Of a stretch of DNA of 64,000 nt, positions 1 through 11,800 are shown one piece after another. This stretch comes from Hypomyces perniciosus. Taxonomy: Eukaryota; Ascomycota; Sordariomycetes; Hypocreales; Hypocreaceae. Numbering within the stretch: the first letter of the stretch is position 1; every line of letters starts with the position of its first letter. Made by a program: the position numbers and the translations under genes. Below the pieces are notes generated by a model, which saw nothing but the letters and a program-made list of their open reading frames with translations, made no database searches and was not told the DNA's origin. Where the stretch lies: the NCBI GenBank assembly GCA_008477525.1, contig SPDT01000001.1:2170001-2234000 (forward strand), read 5' to 3'.

Positions 1-209
1 TCGATCGGGGCACCGCAGTTGCAGCAGAGGATCCTGGAGGCGACAAAAGTGAGTCAAGGGACAATTTGCAGTAGAATGAGGGGCAATGGTGGGTAGAGAT
101 CAAGGGAAGAAGCATCACCAGAGGGGGAGATAAAAAGAACGTACGTCGCTGCTGTCTGCTGCTGCGAGATGGCCCCAATAGGGACGGAATCATCAAGATC
201 CATAGACAT
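1..209 (-). CDS. NMD3: 60S ribosomal export protein NMD3, 5' end only (partial)
   Basis: Nmd3 is the adaptor that carries pre-60S ribosomal subunits out of the nucleus through the exportin Crm1. Only the N-terminus lies in the window and the gene runs off the left edge. On the minus strand the ATG is at 207-209. Exon 1 is 145-209. A 111-bp intron (34-144, GTACGT..CAG) follows, and exon 2 (1-33) continues in frame. The joined reading begins MSMDLDDSVPIGAI and reaches ILCCNCGAPI, which matches the start of the first zinc-binding CxxC motif that opens Nmd3 proteins. The recognition rests on about 30 residues but this N-terminal signature is distinctive. ESF2, another ribosome-biogenesis gene, lies 245 bp upstream in the same orientation. 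Confidence 0.75.
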
Positions 210-453
210 CTTGACTGGTTGATGAAACTGATCAATATGGTTGATGTATGGAGTATTCCGCTGGTATTGGGGCTGAGAATGTGCAGGTTAATCGAAAATT
301 ATTTGCCCCGCTGCTTGATAAGCGATCTGGTTTAGGCTTATCGGGCAAGCAGCGCCATCACTGCAGCAGGAATGACGTTACGAGGACATGCACTAAACCG
401 TATGTACTTCGGACATGCGACTAATATCCAGAAACGAAACGGATGAATTCTAA

Positions 454-1419
454 TTAGAAAATCTTGCTCAATACTCTTGTGACATGTTCGGGCTGGTCGC
501 TGGTATCTTGGCCCCTCTTGACCTGTGAAATCTGCTTGAACGTCCTCATGCTCTCCTTGGGCTCCTTGGGCTCCTTGGGCTCGCTCTCCACTGCCTCGGC
601 TGCTTTCCTCTTTTTCGCCTTGGCTTCCATGGTATCTAGCATCTTCGCCCTCTCGATGTTCCGTACAAACAGTTTGTTCTCCCGCGTCGTCTTGCTGATT
701 TCAGCCCTCATGCGGCTCGACCGTTCAGCATCCTCCGCAGCAATCTGCTCCGTCAAGTTGTGCCACTTGAAGCCTTTCAAGTACATCAGGTTCCATATGT
801 CGTCGTGATAGTAGCTCCCCTTCTTTCCGCCAATTGGACGCGCGTTCAACATTTCGGACACTGCCTTGGCGTCCTTCTTCTTGATAAATTCCACCCAGCC
901 CTCGGTGAATGTTTTCCTCTTGTTGCCGCCGCCGCGGATACGTCGTGCGCGTGCGACGGGATCTTCAGGGGCGAGGAATATGCGATTGATGGTGCCGTAT
1001 GGGGAGAGGAGGGAGCGCAATTTGTTGGGTTTCATGAAGGGAGGGACGCGGGAGACGTAGATGACACCTGATTTTCGGATGGCCTCATCTGTGGCGACAA
1101 GATTTTTTCTTGTTAATGGCCGGTCCACACTAGGCAGATCTTTCTTTAACTTCTTCGCCTTCTGTTTGCTCCCATCGCTCTCCTTCTCTTTTGAATCGTC
1201 GTCATCGTTATCGGACTCTTGGTCCCCATCTTCTGCGTCGCTGCCATCGTGTTCCTGATCGCTAGGTCCGACATTGTCGTCATCGTCATCGTCGCTGATC
1301 TTTCGCCTCTTGGCGCCGCGGCCTCCTTTCTTTATCTCATCTTCGGAGTTGTATCCTCCCAATTGCTCCTCTTCACTATCCGATGCATCGAGAAATTCAT
1401 TAGCTTTTGGAGGTGCCAT
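454..1419 (-). CDS. ESF2: Pre-rRNA-processing protein ESF2 (ABT1 family)
   Basis: Single-exon gene of 321 aa. Esf2/ABT1 is a nucleolar RNA-binding factor of the small-subunit processome, needed for early 18S rRNA cleavages and a partner of the helicase Dbp8. The first ~100 residues are acidic and lysine-rich low-complexity sequence (runs of D/E/S and a KRRK cluster), as expected for a nucleolar protein. An RRM-like domain spans about residues 115-205, with GVIYVSRVPPFMKP as the first strand and TEGWVEFIKKKDAK further on. The basic, probably helical tail (RENKLFVRNIERAKML) is also family-typical. Length and domain order match the family. It is transcribed divergently from the aldehyde dehydrogenase, sharing a ~555-bp promoter space. 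Confidence 0.9.
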   Translation of the reverse strand: MAPPKANEFLDASDSEEEQLGGYNSEDEIKKGGRGAKRRKISDDDDDDNVGPSDQEHDGSDAEDGDQESDNDDDDSKEKESDGSKQKAKKLKKDLPSVDRPLTRKNLVATDEAIRKSGVIYVSRVPPFMKPNKLRSLLSPYGTINRIFLAPEDPVARARRIRGGGNKRKTFTEGWVEFIKKKDAKAVSEMLNARPIGGKKGSYYHDDIWNLMYLKGFKWHNLTEQIAAEDAERSSRMRAEISKTTRENKLFVRNIERAKMLDTMEAKAKKRKAAEAVESEPKEPKEPKESMRTFKQISQVKRGQDTSDQPEHVTRVLSKIF

Positions 1420-1974
1420 GGCGTGTTTTGTCGCGTATGTGCTCTTCGAGACCCAACGATCGCTGATATTCGTCGAAGGCTTGGAGGAAAAAAAGTTCCT
1501 GGTCGCGATAGGAAAACGGGACTAGCGCAGTAACGGGGCTCATCGCGTTAACGGGTTGATGGAGGGGTTCCGTAATCTGCAGCATTTGAGTGTTGGCTGC
1601 TTCTTCCAGCAGAACATTGTTTAGGCTAAGTGCGATGCCAATACTATTATCTATGGTGCTATTGTAGGAGTACTCGATATGGAATGTCAGTTTATGAAAA
1701 TAATGTACATATAATTACTTGATAAATATAAAATAGACACTAGAAATTATTCACAGTTTATCGCTTTTACATAATAGGCTGGTTTCTCTGGTTGGCGGAG
1801 GCCGCGGGGAAACGATATCGGTGCCCCATGACGTGGGGTTCGGCCAATTCGTCGAATTCGTCTTTATCAATCACCAGCCTGCAACCTCGATTTGGACTCT
1901 CGCGGTAATCAAAAGAGCTTGAGGCCTTCATACTAAACTGTCTAATTTTGTTTGTCTAAGAACCTGCATTCACC
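1420..1974. promoter_or_regulatory. Divergent intergenic space between ESF2 and the aldehyde dehydrogenase
   Basis: No credible coding sequence is present. The stretch must hold both 5' regions. The part around 1680-1760 is AT-rich. A pyrimidine-rich leader ending AACCTGCATTCACC precedes the ATG at 1975. I see no binding site I can name. Confidence 0.5.
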
Positions 1975-3595
1975 ATGTCTGTCGAAGTGATTAACACCAT
2001 CTCGCCGACCACCAACGAGGTCGTGATCACCAGAAACGGTGCCTCACCTGCTGATCTGGAGCTTCTCCCCAAGGTTGCTGCCGAGGCTTTTCAAAAGTTC
2101 CGCAAGACAACGCTTAAGGAGAGACAAGAAATTGTCAAAAAGTTCCTCAAGGGGTTGGCAGACCGCCAGGATGAGCTTGGTCTGGAACTGACCACACAGA
2201 TGGGCCGCCCTATCGCCTACACGGCCAAGGAGGTGGCCACTGCGATCAAGCGCGCAGAGTATCTCCTCAAGATTAGCGACGAGGTCCTCAAAGATGCCGA
2301 GGGCGAGCCTGAGAAAGGCTTCAAGCGCTTCATTCGAAGGGCACCAGTTGGCCCTGTTCTGATTATCTTCGCGTGGAATGTGAGCAGCTTCCACCAGCCA
2401 CCATTGAGGGCGACGTAACTGATGTGTCTCTCAAGTACCCTTATCTGATTCTCGTCAACGCATTAATTCCGGCTATTCTGGCTGGAAACACAGTCATTTT
2501 GAAGCCATCGCCTCAGACGCCCACCATCGTGGAACATGTGGCTAAAATCTTTGCGGAGGCTGGGCTACCCGAGGGAGTGCTGCAATACTTCCATTGCGGG
2601 GCACCCAGTGTCATGGAATGCATTGTTCGGGACCCAAGGATTGAATTGGTGTGCTTCACAGGCTCCGTGGCTGGTGGTCTGGCGGTGCAAAAGGCCGCGG
2701 CGGACCGCATTGTCAACGTGGGACTTGAACTGGGAGGCAAGGACCCTGCATATATCAGAGACGATGTGGATATCGACTGGGTGGCCGAAGAGATTGTAGA
2801 CGGCGCCGTGTTCAACTCTGGACAGAGTTGCTGCTCACTGGAGAGAATCTACGTCGACGAAAAGGTGCACGATGCCTTTGTCGCGGCCGTCCAGAAGGTG
2901 CTTAAGGGCTACAAGCTTGGCGATCCGTTCGACAAGACGACGCACGTCGGCCCCGTCATCTCAAAGCGTTCCAAGGAATCGATCGAGTCGCACATCCAGG
3001 ACGCCTTAAACAAGGGCGCCAAAGACGTGACCCCGGACAACGAGAGCTTCCAAAACCCGCCGCCCAAGGGCAACTTTGTGAAACCCACCTTGCTAACTGG
3101 AGTGGATCACACAATGACCGTCATGACAGAAGAGACATTCGGCCCCGTAATTCCGGTGATGAAGGTCAAGGGCGACGACGAAGCCATCAGGCTGATGAAT
3201 GACAGCGAGTTTGGACTCACGGCCAGCATTTGGACCAAGGATGTGGAGAAGGGCTTCGCGCTCGCTGATGATGTGGAGGCGGGGACAGTATTTGTCAATC
3301 GATGTGATTACCCCAGCCCGGTAAGTCTGATGACGAGGAACTCTATTTTAGTCTGCTATTGCTACTCCTCGCACTATCACTCTCGCTTCCCATGTCTCCC
3401 TTTCCTTGTCACCACACCCGACCCGACAAAGAAATTCCCGATGGGCGAGGACTGTGCTAACCACAACTGCCAAACATCTAGGATCTGGCGTGGACGGGAT
3501 GGAAGAACTCGGGTAGAGGCCAAACGCTCGGCAAGTTTGGCTTCGAGGCGTTCGTCAAATCCAAGAGCTACCACATCAAGGACTATCCCAAATAG
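1975..3595 (+). CDS. NAD(P)-dependent aldehyde dehydrogenase, three exons
   Basis: Oxidises an aldehyde to the acid; the substrate is not evident from sequence. Exons are 1975-2379, 2436-3320 and 3482-3595, giving 467 aa. Both introns (56 and 161 bp) have GTGAGC/GTAAGT donors and AG acceptors, and each junction restores family sequence: FAWN joins YPYLILVNALIPA, and DYPSP joins DLAWTGWKNSGRG. The family signatures are present: the cofactor-site stretch NTVILKPSPQTP, FTGSVAGG, the general-base glutamate in ELGGKDP, the nucleophilic cysteine in NSGQSCC, and the late TEETFGPV motif. No targeting peptide or membrane segment is seen. It resembles fungal succinate-semialdehyde-type or betaine-type enzymes more than the classical cytosolic class, but I would not name the substrate. 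Confidence 0.9.
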
Positions 3596-3977
3596 GCGGG
3601 CAGACGATGTGTTTGTTGTACGAGTGCTCCGTGACAAGGCACCAAGTACTTCGTAGGTACGGTACATACGAAGTGCCACTACGACGATTCACGGAATACG
3701 AGGACAGGTCATTTATTATTAAAGAGGCATTAATTAATCTCCTCCCGCTCCCGCACCGTCCAAAGATTAGCGAGATCTCCCTTCGTCACATCAGGCATGT
3801 GATTGGCTCGTATCCGCACTCCCACGCGACAATGGCGTAAAGCTCGATGATCGGACGAGCTAGCTACTAAGCATGTCTTTGCCGTTTCTTTGCCTCTGAA
3901 ATTTGGGCTGAGTTGAATTGAGCTGAATAGAATAGAATCCCGATGACCGACCATAGCAGGTCCGCGGCTTGCTTCTT

Positions 3978-4016
3978 TGGCTTTGGCTTTGGCTTTGGCT
4001 TTGGCTTTGGCTTTTT
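3978..4016. repeat. Hexanucleotide microsatellite (GGCTTT)n
   Basis: About six perfect tandem copies of GGCTTT, read as AAAGCC on the other strand. It lies between genes. On the minus strand it would encode a Lys-Ala run, but no supporting gene surrounds it. Confidence 0.9.
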
Positions 4017-4942
4017 GCATGAAGAATCGAATGCATAGTAAGCACCCTGAGGTTGCTACTTGGATACGAGACTCCGACGCAAGGGGCAGGCCGAGTCGGC
4101 TATGCCGCTGCAGGTGGCGTAACACAACATCTGTAAGTTGCTGAATGTAGAATAAGGGCCCCTGTCAGTAATGTTCACCACTTTATGCTATAGCCTCATA
4201 CTACGGCCTCATGCTATATAGCTTCATGCTATGGCTCTGCTTCGTATGCTATGGGCAGTTGTCTCGCCAGCTCTGAGACGAATCGCAATAGCCGACCGAT
4301 AATACGACGATGGACCGGGGCGGGCGCAGCATGAAATTGAATTCCACTCTGACATCACGCATTCCATCTGGGGCCGTGAACAGACGCACGCACTTGGACC
4401 TCTTCTTTTTTCCTCCCCTTCTCCAGCCCTCTTTTCCTTATTACTACTTGCAGTGTGAGACACTATCTAATGCAAGACCCCCCTCCCTGTTCACAGAATG
4501 TGTCACACACGGTTAATGGATGTCTGATCGCCCCATCTCTGTGCGAGCAGCCGATCTCTCAACTGCCTGCCAGGCTGCCAGCTCAGAAGTGGCCGGGGGT
4601 GTATGCTTGTTTACGAATCCGATAGATCTATTTCTTATATGAACCTGGCCAGCGCCATCCTTTCCGTCTTCATCAGCAGAGGTTTCGAATATCATCAGTT
4701 CGTAACGCCACCATTCATTTGTTCAACCGCATTATTATTATACGCCACCACCACACGCGCGCGGAGCTACCAACACTCGCTTTTCTTTTTTCTTTTTCTT
4801 TTTTATTATTATTTGTGCCCGACTGCGGTCGAGCGTTCACTCGTTTGTCATTATTGATTTCGGTTACTCTGTTTTCGGAACAAAACGCGTGCACAACAGT
4901 GCTGTTCGAACAATCATTTATATCCATCTCTTACCATCATCT

Positions 4943-4985
4943 CATATCATATCATATCATATCATATCATATCATATCATATCAT
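4943..4985. repeat. Pentanucleotide microsatellite (ATCAT)n
   Basis: About eight perfect copies of the unit TCATA/ATCAT. They lie roughly 250 bp upstream of the ATG at 5232, so probably in the promoter or 5' leader of that gene. Confidence 0.9.
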
Positions 4986-5231
4986 CCATCTACCCAACTA
5001 ATATTACCGCCCATCATTATCATCACCATCGTTATTTCATCAACATTCATTCTGCTACGACAATCGACAAGTATCGTTACCAGATCATACATTCCTCACA
5101 CAATCGACAGTCCTTTGTCTCATCCCGCTACGCCGCCTAATAATATATTTTCTTTTTCGCCCCCCTCACTCTCTCACCCAACAACCAACGAACAATCCCC
5201 CTTCTCCCCACTCAAACCACTCAAACCACCA

Positions 5232-5812
5232 ATGGCGCAGATCACGAGGAAGACATCTCTGAGCCACCTGGAGACCGAGAGTATTGGCGGACACTCGCAA
5301 ACTACGAGCATCACTTCGGAGATGCATTTCAGGGACAACGTCCGGACGCTGTACGAGCGCGTCCAGGCTGCCCTGAGACGCCGCAAGGAGAAGAAAGCAG
5401 TGGACATTGTACGCCATTCCTTTTACTTGCCTGTTTTGATCGAATCTATTCGTTCAAAAAGGAACGAACTTGGGGGCTAACTTGTTGGTGCTGCAGTCAG
5501 AGCCGTTTGACCTGAAGAGGTTAACTGTTTCTATCCCCGGTGTTTCACAAGAAGAGTAAGCATATCCATCATGACCATCATCATTCTCATCCACACCATA
5601 TGCTAATCCATCTTCACTGCAGACTCGTTATTCTTCGAGAAAAGGCAGCCGCCAGCCGCATCGGCATCGCTGAAGACTCCATGTTTCCCGATCCCCTCTC
5701 CTCCAATCCAATCCCTCGACGGGCTCGTTCTCCCTACGCAAGGTCGCCCTCGCCATTCTCAGTCGTCTCGACGACGGCAACAAATCAACCCCAGCAACAG
5801 CCTAGCTGGTAA
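5232..5812 (+). CDS. Hypothetical protein, 141 aa, three exons
   Basis: I do not recognise this protein. Exons 5232-5408, 5497-5555 and 5623-5812 join in frame. The donors are GTACGC and GTAAGC, the acceptors CTGCAG and CTGCAG, and branch-like GCTAAC and GCTAAT lie before the acceptors. The N-terminal half (about residues 30-60) is rich in charged residues and probably helical (RTLYERVQAALRRRKEKKA). The middle has LKRLTVSIPG and ELVILREKAAASRIGI. The C-terminus is Ser/Pro/Gln-rich and probably disordered. No signal peptide or membrane segment is evident. The consistent splicing and a helical core with a disordered tail suggest a real small regulatory or scaffold protein, but no function can be assigned. 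Confidence 0.7.
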
Positions 5813-6401
5813 AAACAAAAGGCCAACACGACGCAACAAACAAACAAACAAACAAACAACAAAAGCTACAAAACCACACCCAAAAAAAAAGAAGACAGCA
5901 GAATTCCTTTTAATGTGATTACGGGAACGAGAACATACTGCCAAACGATGCGCGGCTGAGTATAGTGCTACCGAGTATTTTTTTTTCCTTCTCTTTTTGG
6001 GTCGGTCTTTATTTCTACTGTACAGCGAAGACAAAGAGCAAAAAAACCTGGGAAAATACGGGGATCATGGGGTAATTGGGATTCTTTTGGGCGAGGCGCA
6101 AAGTCAGGCCGAGGGATTCAAAGGCCGTTGGGTTTGGGAAACTAGAGAGAAAAAAGTCTGGAACTATTATTTTCTTTGGGAACATTTGCTTTCAGCGAGT
6201 GACTACTACTGTCATGCGGAATATGGGTCTGGGATCACATAATATAATGCGGTGGCGAGAAGGGAAAAAAACACCCGCACCAAGTTCATGCGTTATCAAA
6301 TGGAAAAGACCATCTCGGGAACATGTGAAAGATGTTTTTGTGCATTAAGACTAAGCATAGTAGGCACGAAGTAATGCTTATTGATTGCTTCGTATACCCT
6401 C
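5813..6401. other. Convergent 3' intergenic region
   Basis: Lies between the stops of the 141-aa gene and ERG8. It has a short AAAC repeat ((AAAC)n, ~5836-5860), an A-rich tract (~5881-5892) and T-rich tracts (~5978-6000) fitting 3' ends of convergent transcripts. No gene is seen. Confidence 0.6.
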
Positions 6402-7987
6402 TCACAGCCAACCTGAGTACACCTCTAGGCTTTCTTTTCGCACCCCTTCCATCTCGCCCTTCACACCAAGAAGTTTGACCTTGGATCCCTTCTCTTGACT
6501 CCATCTGGCGAGGAATTCTTCGACTCGCTTCTTTGTGTCTTCATCGTCCTTCATCAAGAGAGCCAGAGCATCGTACCCGCCCGCTCCGGGAACCACTCCG
6601 CCGTAGACTCCCTCAATAGCGCTGATAGCATCCAGCAGCTCTGTCTGAGTGTCCGGCTCGATAGGGACGTCGCTAAGCTTGCCCATTTCTCTAATCAGCT
6701 CGCGGATCTTATTTAGCTTTTCAGGCAGCTTGTCAAGAGCGCCGGCTTTCAGGGTTGCAGCGAGATCCTCGTTCTTTGACTGCAGATCATCCCAAAGCGC
6801 TTTTGAGCGTTGTTCATCCTGACTTCTCCATGAAAGAACCTTCTTGACCATGCCAACTGTCTGGCTCCCGCAATCCACGTCACACATACGTAGCACAACC
6901 CCCGTCGGCAAGCTAACGCCGTCTGTTTGAACCTCAACATCCCATGCATCGCCATTGACCACACCGAGCAAGGTTTCGCTGAAACCAGGGGTACCTGGTT
7001 CTGGAAGTTTGCTCAGGATCTCGGGAGAAAACCGCCTATATGTGGATGATCCAAATACAGCAGCCGCGACATCGAATCCAGAGCCGACCTTGCCCTGGGC
7101 AGCACAGTGCGCCGCCTGGGCGAGGTTGTGCAACGTCCGCTTCCCATCCTCGGAGCTGATATCAAACAGCTCCGTTGGCAAATAATGGGTAAGCAGAGAG
7201 GCAGTCAAGGCAGTGACAAGTGCGGCCGAGGAGCCCAGCCCCGTCTTGTTGGCACCCTTCAAAGTGACAGGGAACTTGACGAAGCGGCCGGCCTCGGCTG
7301 CAGATGAGTGGGAGTGGGAGTAGTAGTCATTGTCAGCGAGAACAATGAGCCGCGAGGACTTGATGGCGCTGCGAGAGCGCTGCGATGCAATGCGGTCGAT
7401 GTAAGTCAGGGCATAGCTCAGTGTCGTCTCGACGAAAGGGTTGGCGCTGATAGTGGGTCCCCTAGAGTGGAAAAGACATCAAAGTCAGTGAGTGAAATGG
7501 CGGTTTTCTCCCCTAAACGCGATCCAGTTGAACTGTTAAACGACCTCGTATCCATGCCAGGTGAGTGAACCGCGTTGTCTGTCGCCCTGCCTTGCCCTCC
7601 CTTCTTGTTCCCAGCCCACGGACAAAACTCAGACACACCTCCCAGCGCCAGATATTCCAAACATGACCCAAAAACGAAGAGGATTTTGAATTGAATGTGT
7701 AGGCATAGCTTGACTTACACTTGTAGCTGGGTCACCTTGATGCCGCCGCTCTCGGGGGCGAGACGATAGCCATATCTCCACTGAGCCTCAAGGAACTGTG
7801 GGCTATCGACAACAATCTCGTTGAGCTGCACACCGGGCCCAGTGTGAATCTCACTCGCGATGACATTGATCCTCGCGCTGAGCCCGAAGACGAGACCTGT
7901 GTGCTGCCTGTCCAGGACGAGGTAGCCACCAGCCAGCAGCACCTTGCCAGGGGCTGAGACAGCCACGGTTGGGTTGTTCGTTGGCAT
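6402..7987 (-). CDS. ERG8: Phosphomevalonate kinase ERG8, two exons
   Basis: Phosphorylates mevalonate-5-phosphate to the diphosphate in the mevalonate pathway that feeds ergosterol and isoprenoids. Exon 1 is 7719-7987 and exon 2 is 6402-7461. A 257-bp intron with GTAAGT donor and CTCTAG acceptor separates them and the junction is in frame, giving 442 aa, close to the yeast enzyme. This is a GHMP-superfamily kinase. The N-terminal strand is VSAPGKVLLAGGYLVL, the phosphate-binding loop is NKTGLGSSAALVTAL, and a C-terminal glycine-rich motif (GGVVPGAGGYDALALL) closes the active site. The ATG at 7985-7987 is chosen because it lies about nine residues before the conserved strand. The intron is long for this window. 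Confidence 0.92.
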
Positions 7988-8887
7988 GATGGTTGCTGAA
8001 GCTACAAGTCTTGTGTGAGAAGGCAAGGAGGGGATTTGAGCACAAGTGGCAGAAGGGAAAATAGTGAGAGGAGCTTTGTTATGGTAAGGTATAGATAGGT
8101 AGGCTGTAGTGTAAGAATGGAGGTCTTGACAAGTTAGTCCCTGAGCTGTTGAGCGGGGATTACAGTGAAATTCTCCACCACAGTATTGAGATTGGCACTG
8201 TACGCCAAACACCTAATATTTAGTCGTGACAAGTCATGATGCCATCCCAAGGAGCTCATGAGTATTATATGTACTCCATACTTCGTATTAGACAGGCGAT
8301 TAGAAACCCGTAATTCAGCACATGCAATTGTGAAATCTTACAAAAATAAACCATTTCCGCACACACCGAGTGTCTTGTACTCATCATCGTTATGTCACCA
8401 CGAAAAAAGGTACTCGCAACTGCAAGGGAACCAAGTTTTGATCATAATCATGAACAAGCATGTTGCCGCTTTTGCGATCTCTTTCATATCTGTATGATAC
8501 ATGTAGCAGAACCCATTCCACCCAGGTCTAATGCCGTTGTTTCATATGCAACCATACCACCGTAACCCATAACCTCCGTAATTTCTGCTCACAAAATGGC
8601 CTTGTTCGTGCCGAGTGGAGATTTGTCTATCAGCGGCTTCTGGAGTCCGCAATCCATCCGCTCTTTCGGATGATACCAAACCCTGTTAAACCGATGCCCT
8701 TTTTATAAACATCGCCCTGAACGCCATGCCACGAAACCCAAACCAGTCGTACAACCTCCGATTATATGACGACACCCCAATTAACACCATCCAACCAACA
8801 TAACGGGGTATCAAACACATCGAGGCCAACCGAAAATGAAAAAGTCTCAACACTGAAAAGCGACCGCACAAAGTGCACATGCGAGAA
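7988..8887. other. Intergenic region between ERG8 5' end and the PPR gene 3' end
   Basis: Nothing coding is supported. It holds the ERG8 promoter (just right of 7987) and the 3' tail of the PPR gene. A TACTCCATACTTCGTA word at about 8272-8287 belongs to the dispersed motif described in the findings. Confidence 0.5.
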
Positions 8888-11800
8888 TTACTCGAGGGGG
8901 GCTTCCTGTCCTCCGCCGAGCAGCTCTAGAACCTTGTTGACAACAGCACTGGGATATCCGCGGGTAAGCATCTCGCCAACGACAGCCTTGGCCTGCTCCC
9001 TCTGCTCAACAGCGAGGAAGGCTCGCGTCATGGCTTCGTAAGTGCTGGGCTCACGTTTCTCTCGGACAACGACATCATAAATGGCCTGAGCCTTGTCGAT
9101 GTTCTTCTCCGCTGCCCAGCCGTGGATCAGAGTGTTGGCAATGTAGGGAGTGAGCTCCACACCCCTGCCTCGCATCTTCTCCAAAATCGGCTCAGTTTCG
9201 ACAACCCGATGGTTGGCGACCATTGCTTCGAAGAGGGCTTGGTAGATGCTGGCATTGATGGGAACCAGAGACTCCCGAACCACAGAATCGAAAATCTTTG
9301 AGGCACCTTCCATGTCATGCAAAACACATCCCCTGGCGTGAATAAGCGAGGCATAGTGGACTGACTCGGGCTGCTGGCCCGCAGCACGAATCATCTCCAG
9401 GACTTGCTCAGCCGCCGCCATGTCGACAGTCTCGAGAGTCGCGTGCGTATCAATCAAGAGCTTGTACGTGTGAGAGGTGGGGGCAATTCCCTTAGCCATC
9501 ATACGATCGTAATAGGCAAGGACCTTTGACTTGTCACGCTTGGTAGTCAGGAAGAATTGCATCATGCTGTTGTAAGGCGCCGGCCGGGCCTTGTAGTTGG
9601 GCATGGCCTCCATTTCATCGAAGAGCTCCTCCGCAAACTTCTCATCACTGACTCGACACAGGGCGTTGACAATAGTACCGTAAGTGACTGATGTTGGCTT
9701 GATACCAAGTGCCCGCATTTCAGCAAAGTAGAAGAGGCAATCATCGATACGACGCGCCTTGCCAAGCTTGCCGATGAGAGCGTTGTACAAGAAAGAGCTG
9801 GGCTCCACACCCTCAGTCTTGGCACGATGGAAAATACGAACCGCCTCAGAGGCCTCGTCAAATGTCTTGGTAGAGTCCTTCAACGTGGTGATGTAGAGTC
9901 CAAACGTGTTCGCAGAAGGCGTTGCGCCGATTTCGAGAAGCTCCTGGTGGTACTGCTCGGCCCTTCCACGGTTACCCATGGTTAGGCAAGCGCCCACCAT
10001 GGCGTCGAGAATCGAGGACCAACCGTACCTCACAATGGCATATTGGGGCACCATAGGCACATCAGTGCGTGCCATGGCGAGAATGTCCTGGCAAAGGTCC
10101 ATCTTGCTCTCACGGGCGGCAGCTGAGATCAACTTGGCGTAAGTGATGTATCTGGGGTGTCGTCCAGTACGTCGCATGTTCCGGAATCGGTTGAGCGCCT
10201 CAGTCAGACGAGGGCCTTTGCGACCATGGTTGCCCTCCAGGTCATCAGCGATCAGAGATGAGCCCTTGAAGTCGGTGTTATGCGCATATGGGTCAAAGTT
10301 GTCTTCGAAGCTAGAGACCGTCGGTGTGGACAGATAGGGCGATATGCTCTGGTTCTGCGAAGGGAGGGTTGACACCTGAGAAGCCATCTCGCGAGGGTCG
10401 ACAATGCCGCGAGATTCCATGTACCGAGAGATGAAATCAAGGCCCTCGTCAATCTCCTCAGACAACTGGGGGCGCGCTTCAGATTCCGAGGCTCGGATTC
10501 TCTGGAACATCATCTCGGACTGAGCCAAGCCCTCTGCTACCTGACCGGAGCCAATAAGAGCAACAGCGTACATGGCAACAGGCTCGATGAAGGAGCTCGT
10601 GACATGCATGTCGGGGTTTGACAGAACATGCCAGTACTTGGAAGCAGAAGCAACATCGCCCTGTCGAACACTCATGGCCAATAGAGCAATTGAAGGCGCA
10701 GCAAGGCTTTGGAGATCTGTGTGAATGTTGGCGTATGCCTCCAAAGCGGTGGCCGTGTCGTTGATATCTGCAGCCACTGTGGCAATCTCGCTCATGGCTT
10801 GAGCTCGGGATTCAGAGTTGATGGATTGCGCCCAGTGGAAGGCCTCTGGAAGGACGCCCCGCGAGATGAATCCCTTGATGAATCCGGAGGTGACAAGAGC
10901 GTCCTTAATCTCATTAACACTGGCGCCATACTCGTCTACGATCCTTTGGAAGAACTTCATAGCACCTTCAATCTTGTCAGAGAGAACGTAGGCGTTGATG
11001 ACAGCCGCATAAACTTGAGCGTCAAGTCGATCGTGAAGCGTTCCGCTACCAGCATCATGGGCCACAGCCAGATTACGGTACTCATTGTAGCACTCAACAG
11101 CGCTGATGAGATCCCCAGATTTGGCATAGGCTGTAATCATGGTGGGGAAGATGGTAGCGAAAGGAACAGTCTCATGCAGCTCCATATGCTCATAGAGACG
11201 GAGCATATCGGAGACTCGGCCGGCTTGCGCACAAGCCGAGATTAGCTGCTGGTACGTTTCGGCTGAGTAGGAAGCCTTGTCTGCGTCATTTGAAATCTCG
11301 AACAGCTTGATGGCAAGGTCGAGCCTGTCATCTTCGCAGAGAATGGCATGTTCCAGCTCATGTGATGCGAGCATGAACCTTCCTGGCTCATCCATGCCTC
11401 CGAAACGCATCCTCTTGTCCTCAAGAGAGGACTTGATTTCTGAGACCTCCAAAGATCGCGAAGCAAGCAAGCTAACAAGAATGTTGAAGGTCTCACCATC
11501 AGGCGAGACTCTTCGGCGCATCATGTCAGCATACACGTCGAGAGCCTTTGATACGACCTCGATCCTCTGACTGGGAATGTGGATCGCCGCCATCAGAAGC
11601 GCATTGTAGGCACTGGCAATGGGCCTGACACCCGTGGCCAGCATGGCCTCGAAGACGGCAGGGATCTCAGCATATCGGGACGCAGTGGAGAGTTTCCGGA
11701 GGTGATCCGCATAGGACTGCGACTGAGACCCGACTGGCGGGGTTGCAGTGCGAGCGATGCTTGCTGGAGTTTGCGATCTTTCGATCGCAGGGGTGCGCGA

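Larger units (their letters stand above)
3596..5231. other. 1.6-kb intergenic region with simple repeats, no gene seen
   Basis: Open frames here are short and lack codon-like structure. The region contains near-palindromic TACTTCGTA/TACGAAGTG words at about 3648-3676, a GGCTTT hexamer array (~3978-4016), a degenerate repeat of CATGCTAT-like words (~4180-4250), pyrimidine-rich tracts (~4780-4815) and a TCATA pentamer array (~4943-4985). The last 400 bp are the likely promoter and leader of the gene starting at 5232. Confidence 0.6.

Noticed and set aside
3730..4125. 131-codon open frame on - strand with Lys-Ala run
   Set aside because: Coding appearance comes only from the GGCTTT microsatellite; no splice or family support.
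4943..4985. CRISPR-like or regulatory repeat array
   Set aside because: Simple pentamer microsatellite without spacers; the genome is eukaryotic.
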